Positions 6,416 through 8,913 of a stretch of DNA of 8,913 nucleotides are shown one piece after another. Each line of letters opens with the position of its first letter. Within the stretch, counting starts at the first letter, position 1. The stretch spans positions 1 through 8,913 of the forward strand of contig CABQND010000063.1 of assembly GCA_902465495.1 (NCBI GenBank). Reading direction: 5' to 3'. Source of the DNA: an uncultured Eubacteriales bacterium. GTDB lineage: Bacteria > Bacillota > Clostridia > Christensenellales > Borkfalkiaceae. Under the pieces are notes generated by a model. That model was not told the origin of the DNA. It did no database searches and saw nothing but the letters and a program-made list of their open reading frames with translations. Position numbers and translations under genes: made by a program.

Positions 6416-6700
6416 CTTTTGATACCTCCGTATTTGATTTTGCCTTTTTCGGCGAAGGCGGAGGTGCATAGGACGGTGAAAAACACACCCCTATAAAAAC
6501 GGAATGCGCAAGTCAACGGAATAAAACAAAATCGGTGCGTTCCGGGCGTTAAATACGCTTTCTGAAAGGTAAAAAACCGGGCAAAGGAAAACCCTTTGGT
6601 CGGCTTAAAAACAAGCTCAGTGAACGTTTTACGCGGCGATTTTGAGACCGTTGACTTGCGCGAGGAACTATGCTACCATAGCCGACCCGGAAAAGCAAAA
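6416..6700 (-). promoter_or_regulatory. Structured leader A of the 216-aa sigma-like gene
   Basis: This is the non-coding upstream region of the gene starting at 6415. On the minus strand, in order, it holds a TTTTGC box (about 6694-6699), GCATAGTTCCTCGCG (about 6658-6673), the 5' helix arm (6661-6631), a terminator hairpin with U-run (6603-6571), the 3' helix arm (6540-6506), a CCTT/AAGG hairpin (6458-6442) and the ribosome binding site. The helix arms pair perfectly over 14 bp (6506-6519 with 6648-6661), 8 bp (6527-6534 with 6637-6644) and 4 bp (6537-6540 with 6631-6634). The same architecture is found at 7848-8130. ACCTCCG/CGGAGGT (6424-6430 and 6459-6465) can mask the ribosome binding site. 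Confidence 0.65.
6571..6603 (-). terminator. Intrinsic terminator inside leader A
   Basis: On the minus strand this is CCG-(2 nt)-CAAAGG, a 5-nt loop, CCTTTG-(2 nt)-CGG and then U6 (from the A-run 6571-6576). It lies upstream of the coding sequence and between the two arms of the long-range helix. It therefore probably works as an attenuator rather than a simple gene end. Confidence 0.65.
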
Positions 6701-6711
6701 TACGGGAGGAC

Positions 6712-7044
6712 TTATTTTTTCGGAGGAGTAAAGAGAAGAACACAAAAAAGCAAGCCCCGATCATCGTCGGGGCTTGCTGCAGGGTAGTGGAAGTAAATTT
6801 CTATTTTATTGTCATAGAGAATGATTTTCTGGATCAGAAAGTTGATAAGCATTTGTGATTCGAGCCGTAAAGCCTGTTTATAGTAATCGCGGATCTGTTT
6901 TTCGGTCAGAACGGAAATCTGTTTGTTTTTTTCGATCAGGATAAGCCGTTCCAGTTCTTCCTGGCGTTCTTCCAACTCTTTCATTCGCCTGTTGGTAGTG
7001 TTATTGATCAGACCTTGTTCGACAGCCGCCCTGAAAATATCCTT
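6712..7044 (-). pseudogene. C-terminal remnant of a large serine recombinase
   Basis: The frame is open from 7044 and reads KDIFRAAVEQGLINNTTNRR, then MKELEERQEELERLILIEKN. A later stretch reads QALRLESQMLINFLIQKIIL, followed by YDNKIEIYFHYP. This is the coiled-coil and C-terminal region of the large serine recombinases that integrate and excise clostridial conjugative elements. The catalytic serine domain, recombinase domain and zinc ribbon are missing. A preceding piece, NAGNTIERIF, is readable in another frame around 7035-7070, so there is also a frameshift near 7035. There is no start signal, and the internal ATG at 6984 lacks a ribosome binding site. The frame runs through a strong terminator hairpin (6743-6778) before its stop, so the last 20 or so residues are abnormal. 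It is a non-functional remnant. Confidence 0.75.
6743..6778 (-). terminator. Strong intrinsic terminator of the minus-strand cassette
   Basis: On the minus strand AGCAAGCCCCGA and TCGGGGCTTGCT form a perfect 12-bp stem with a 6-nt loop (6749-6778), followed by U6 (6744-6749). It closes the 7847-to-6712 transcription unit. Confidence 0.9.
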
Positions 7045-7435
7045 TCAATCGTGTTTCCCGCATTCCGCGCTTTATCTTTTGGGAAAACCAAGCTAGAAGG
7101 TTTTGGTTGTAGTCGTCCTGTGCGAGCGGATCTTCCTTGTCCCACTTGTTGCCGAATAGTTCCGAAGGAGCATAAAGCCCTGTGCTGTCCATAAGTTCGT
7201 ACAGCAGCGCGTTGATTTCCTGACGGTATTGCTTGTAAAAACGCACCGTGTCCGAATAATAGATGAGTTCGCCCACGATACCTGATTGGCAGCCGTGGTC
7301 AAGCACGTCCGTGAAGATGTACCGTTTGTTGTCATAATCGCCCCAACGGTCGATGACATAGTTGCAGACGTGTTTTGTAAGAGGGTTGGTCGAAGCACGC
7401 TTTAATTCTTTGACGTTGGAAAGGGTGAGTTTCAT
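7001..7435 (-). CDS. Mobile-element accessory protein of unknown function, 3' end replaced
   Basis: The start at ATG 7435 follows AAGGAGGA (7442-7449), and its ATGA overlaps the stop of the cysteine-rich gene, so it is translationally coupled. The 144-aa product has a soluble alpha/beta-looking sequence with KHVCNYVIDRWGDYDNKRYI, DVLDHGCQSGIVGELIYYSD and SELFGNKWDKEDPLAQDDYN ending in NLLAWF. I recognise this as the type of conserved accessory protein seen in Lachnospiraceae/Clostridia elements, without known function. After NLLAWF (about nt 7085) the sequence changes to a basic tail (SQKIKRGMRETRLKGYFQGG and on). The distal part of this tail is an out-of-frame reading of the serine-recombinase remnant. 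The natural C-terminus has therefore been lost by deletion or recombination. It is possibly still stable, because most of the domain is present. Confidence 0.7.
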   Translation of the reverse strand: MKLTLSNVKELKRASTNPLTKHVCNYVIDRWGDYDNKRYIFTDVLDHGCQSGIVGELIYYSDTVRFYKQYRQEINALLYELMDSTGLYAPSELFGNKWDKEDPLAQDDYNQNLLAWFSQKIKRGMRETRLKGYFQGGCRTRSDQ

Positions 7436-7584
7436 TTCGTTTCCTCCTTGTATTCCGGATTGTTTTCGCATTCCGTGATGTCGCAGGAATAACAAATACC
7501 GTCGCATTTTTTTGCTATATCGCAGTAGTCATAGTGCCTGCACTCAGAGCAGAGAAGTTTGCTGTGTTTTTTGCAGTTTTCCAT
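7432..7584 (-). CDS. 50-aa cysteine-rich small protein (probable zinc-binding)
   Basis: This short frame runs from ATG 7584 to TGA 7432-7434. It begins MENCKKHSKLLCSECRHYDY and has eight cysteines (positions 4, 12, 15, 21, 27, 31, 34 and 39) in C-x2-C and C-x3-C spacings, plus His7 and His17. This fits one or two small zinc-ribbon or knuckle units. The start overlaps the previous stop (TAATG), and its stop overlaps the next start (ATGA). Its ribosome binding site is GAGGCAGC-like and weak, so it probably depends on coupled translation. The tight packing and the cysteine pattern support a real gene. Its function is unknown; DNA or protein binding is plausible. Confidence 0.7.
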   Translation of the reverse strand: MENCKKHSKLLCSECRHYDYCDIAKKCDGICYSCDITECENNPEYKEETK

Positions 7585-7847
7585 TATGCTGCCTCCTCGA
7601 AATCGTCCAGATGTACGCGCTCGAACATGACGCCGTACTCGAAATACAGTCTTCCGTTTTTATCCGTCAAGAGGTCATACGTTACAACGCTGATTCTGCC
7701 TCTGTTAGTTACGGCAACCTGTACTTCATTACGGTCAAGGTCGACGCCGACGATATTGAAGGTGATGAACGCTTCTCCGTCGTACAGTTCAAATTCAGAG
7801 AGATAATACTCTCTGAACTCGGTGAAATCGGAAACATTGGTTTTCAT
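7584..7847 (-). CDS. 87-aa accessory protein of unknown function
   Basis: The start at ATG 7847 is preceded by GGAGGA (7855-7860) with 7-nt spacing. The sequence alternates acidic helix (SDFTEFREYYLSEFELYDGE) and strands (AFITFNIVGVD, EVQVAVTNRGRISVVTYDLL), and ends in an acidic FERVHLDDFEEAA. No catalytic motif, signal peptide or membrane segment is seen. Proteins of this type are common in the accessory part of clostridial conjugative elements, but I cannot name a family. It is the first gene of the 87-aa / 50-aa / 144-aa coupled cassette, and it stands behind structured leader B, which makes it the direct target of that leader. Confidence 0.75.
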   Translation of the reverse strand: MKTNVSDFTEFREYYLSEFELYDGEAFITFNIVGVDLDRNEVQVAVTNRGRISVVTYDLLTDKNGRLYFEYGVMFERVHLDDFEEAA

Positions 7848-8130
7848 AGAGTTTTCCTCCGAATTATATTTTGCCTTTTCGGCAGCGGCGCAGTAGCATC
7901 GGGCGAGATAGGGGTAGAGGATATTGATAGGGAAGTAATACGGAAGTCAACGATAACGAAAAAATTATTGCGTAAAGATACAGAGTAAAAAGCGCATTGC
8001 AAAAAAATAGCCGGGCAGGTTGCTACCTACTCGGCATTCGTTTTATACGCTATTCGATTTTTCAGCGATAATTTTTTCCGTTGACTTCCGCGAGAACTAT
8101 GCTTAGCTAAAGCCTCCCGAAACGGCAAAA
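7848..8130 (-). promoter_or_regulatory. Structured leader B of the three-gene cassette
   Basis: On the minus strand, in order, this holds TTTTGCC boxes, GCATAGTTCTCGCG (about 8089-8103), the 5' helix arm (8090-8065), a terminator hairpin with U7 (8035-8001), the 3' helix arm (7971-7941), TGCCGAAAAGGCA (about 7870-7882) and the ribosome binding site. The helix pairs 12 bp (7941-7952 with 8079-8090) and 11 bp (7958-7968 with 8068-8078), with a 5-nt bulge. The arms differ in sequence from those at 6506-6661 but keep pairing and position. The 3' arm lies 94 nt from the start codon here and 91 nt in copy A. No other gene is seen here. Confidence 0.65.
8001..8035 (-). terminator. Intrinsic terminator inside leader B
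   Basis: On the minus strand GCCG-AGT-AGGT, a 4-nt loop, ACCT-GCC-CGGC and then U7 (from the A-run 8001-8007, after two bases). About 10 pairs form with one mismatch. It is the positional equivalent of the hairpin at 6571-6603, with the shared pattern GCCGA...GG...CC...GCCCGG. Confidence 0.65.
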
Positions 8131-8160
8131 TTCAAGAGATAACCATAACGGCAAAACAAT
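8101..8160. repeat. Copy of the module found at 3243-3301
   Basis: It starts with GCTTAGCTAA (8101-8110; also 3243-3252), contains AACGGCAAAA twice (8121-8130 and 8147-8156), and ends in CAAAACAAT (8152-8160; also 3293-3301). Length and order of elements match the 59-nt region before the gene at 3324. It is a possible shared protein-binding or promoter region. Confidence 0.55.
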
Positions 8161-8356
8161 GAAAAGAAAGGATCGCACGGCGGAAAAAGCGGCAGCCGAT
8201 CCCCAAGCGGTTCAGCGGGGACGGCTCCGCTCCGCCGCGCCTTTCGGTTTGGTTTTCCGCGTTGTTCTTGTTGCCGTTTCGCGCCGCAGCCAAGCACACG
8301 CCATGGTGCCAAATAAATTTTTTGCTCATCAAAGCAATCAAGAAAGCGTATAAGCA
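8131..8356. other. GC-rich non-coding segment
   Basis: This holds no convincing gene on either strand. Open frames exist in several overlapping frames (for example plus 8159-8353) but have no ribosome binding site and look like composition artefacts. It holds the hairpin at 8195-8225, the second 15-mer copy (8203-8217) and the upstream part of the promoter at 8357. An origin of transfer or other cis site is possible but unproven. Confidence 0.5.
8195..8225. repeat. Hairpin containing the 15-nt dispersed repeat, copy 2
   Basis: GCCG-A-TCCCC (8195-8204) pairs with GGGGA-CGGC (8217-8225) around the loop AAGCGGTTCAGC. The right side includes the end of CCAAGCGGTTCAGCG (8203-8217), the same 15-mer as at 5656-5670. 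No U-run follows on either strand, so it is not a terminator. Confidence 0.55.
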
Positions 8357-8385
8357 TTGACGATATTGAAAATCTATGCTATAAT
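8357..8385 (+). promoter_or_regulatory. Strong SigA promoter, orphaned by an IS30 insertion
   Basis: TTGACG (8357-8362), a 17-nt spacer and a perfect TATAAT (8380-8385), with an extended -10 TG at 8377-8378. It reads rightwards. The IS30 end begins about 12 nt after the -10 box, so the original downstream gene is separated from it. Confidence 0.8.
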
Positions 8386-8397
8386 AGATAAGACTAA

Positions 8398-8913
8398 AAT
8401 GAATTGTCAAGTTAAGTGCAACACTCAGAAAGATTAAGTTCAAATAAATCATGCGGTGATTGGTAATGCAAAACTTTCTTGGGCCTGGCGTTAATGAACG
8501 CCAGGTTCTTTTTTAATGTCGCAGGGCTCACTCTCGATAAGTTTCTTCCCTTGGGATAAAATTCTCTTAAGAGTCCGTTTAAGTTTTCATTTGTTCCTTT
8601 CTGCCATGCACAATACGGATCCGCGAAGTACATATCACAACTCAGTGCTTTTTCTATCTCCCTCCAACAAGCAAATTCGCTGCCTCTGTCGCAGGTGATT
8701 GTCTTTACTGCCTCTTTGGGAAAATTCGAAAGTGCGTCTATGATTGCTTTCGCCATCGTTTCTCCCTTTCTGTCCGGAATCTTGATCGCGATATAATATC
8801 TCGTCTTTCTTTCCGCAAGCGTGGCAAAGCATGCTTTACTTTTCCCTTGCCCCGACACCACCGTGTCCGCTTCCCAATGTCCGAACTCTTTGCGGCTGTA
8901 TACGCTTTTATCC
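8398..8913 (-). mobile_element. IS30-family insertion sequence, one end, continues past the window
   Basis: The element carries an IS30-type transposase read toward this end. The terminal sequence, about 8398-8425 (GAATTGTCAAG then TTAAGTGCAACA), resembles IS30-family inverted repeats. The exact first base and the target duplication cannot be fixed because the other end is outside the window. Confidence 0.8.
8412..8912 (-). CDS. IS30-family transposase, C-terminal part (5' end outside window)
   Basis: The frame is open to the right edge of the window. It begins DKSVYSRKEFGHWEADTVVS, the start of the IS30 DDE catalytic core. The acid residues are visible in order: D in HWEADTV, D in TCDRGSEFAC, and E in KGTNENLNGLLREFYPKGR, which is the family signature around the last catalytic Glu. 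It ends NLSECCT at 8412, within the terminal inverted-repeat region, as is usual for IS30. The missing N-terminal part would hold the helix-turn-helix that binds the IS ends. The enzyme cuts and moves the IS. The visible part is intact with no frameshift, so the IS is probably recent and may be active. Confidence 0.93.
   Translation of the reverse strand, partial: DKSVYSRKEFGHWEADTVVSGQGKSKACFATLAERKTRYYIAIKIPDRKGETMAKAIIDALSNFPKEAVKTITCDRGSEFACWREIEKALSCDMYFADPYCAWQKGTNENLNGLLREFYPKGRNLSRVSPATLKKNLAFINARPKKVLHYQSPHDLFELNLSECCT

Noticed and set aside
6506..6661. Miniature inverted-repeat element (MITE) instead of RNA leader
   Set aside because: Homology between the two copies extends outside the inverted repeats, no target duplication is seen, and both copies keep the same distance to a start codon.
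8159..8353. 64-aa plus-strand open frame
   Set aside because: No ribosome binding site; open frames occur in several frames here because of GC-rich sequence; it contains the hairpin at 8195.
8103..8452. Overlapping minus-strand open frames of 84 and 106 aa
   Set aside because: They cross the plus-strand promoter and the IS end, have no start signal, and mirror each other in different frames.
1..8913. CRISPR array, tRNA or rRNA gene
   Set aside because: No regularly spaced repeats with spacers, no cloverleaf, and no conserved rRNA sequence were seen.

Overview
The window looks like a degraded integrative/conjugative (or mobilisable) element in a Clostridia-like Bacillota genome. The evidence is strong AGGAGG-type ribosome binding sites, GTG/TTG starts, sigma-70-like regulators typical of Firmicutes conjugative elements, a large serine recombinase remnant, a DinJ/RelE-type toxin-antitoxin pair and an IS30-family insertion sequence. 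No taxonomic search was possible, so the placement is an inference.

Layout. (1) 1-1733: the 3' part of a host-type gene for a secreted-style sialidase (BNR/Asp-box) fused to an SGNH hydrolase domain. The hydrolase is cut before its last catalytic block, so the accessory element probably begins near 1700. (2) 1740-3100: a terminator hairpin, then a near-perfect hairpin that buries the ribosome binding site of a sigma-like regulator. A small HTH-like gene and a small unknown gene follow as an operon. (3) 3101-4843: a regulatory region with two 22-nt direct repeats, a small basic accessory protein, and a rolling-circle (HUH) replication initiator. The initiator carries a sliding-clamp-binding motif, and a one-base frameshift lies exactly at its catalytic tyrosine motif. 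(4) 4870-5583: a promoter with repeats over its -10 box, driving a RelB/DinJ antitoxin and RelE/ParE toxin pair. (5) 5765-6700, minus strand: a second, larger sigma-like regulator with a long structured leader. (6) 6712-7847, minus strand: a coupled three-gene cassette (87-aa protein, 50-aa cysteine-rich protein, unknown 145-codon protein). The last gene has lost its natural end and is joined to the C-terminal remnant of a large serine recombinase, which is followed by a strong terminator. (7) 7848-8397: a second copy of the structured leader, a GC-rich segment with a hairpin, and a strong promoter. (8) 8398-8913: the end of an IS30-family element, which cuts that promoter off from its gene.

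The most interesting signal is a pair of diverged leader regions of about 280 nt (6416-6700 and 7848-8130, both read on the minus strand). They share sequence boxes, a long-range helix of 25-26 bp whose two copies differ in sequence but keep pairing, an intrinsic terminator inside that helix, a GCC(G)AAAAGGC hairpin and the same distance of about 90 nt to the start codon. This looks like a conserved regulatory RNA controlling genes of the element. I do not recognise it as a named RNA family. With the hairpin masking the ribosome binding site at 1914-1954, it suggests that the element's regulators are controlled mainly at the RNA level. The replication and excision machinery is broken: the recombinase is a remnant and Rep is frameshifted. 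The element therefore looks immobilised, with the toxin-antitoxin pair still apparently intact.
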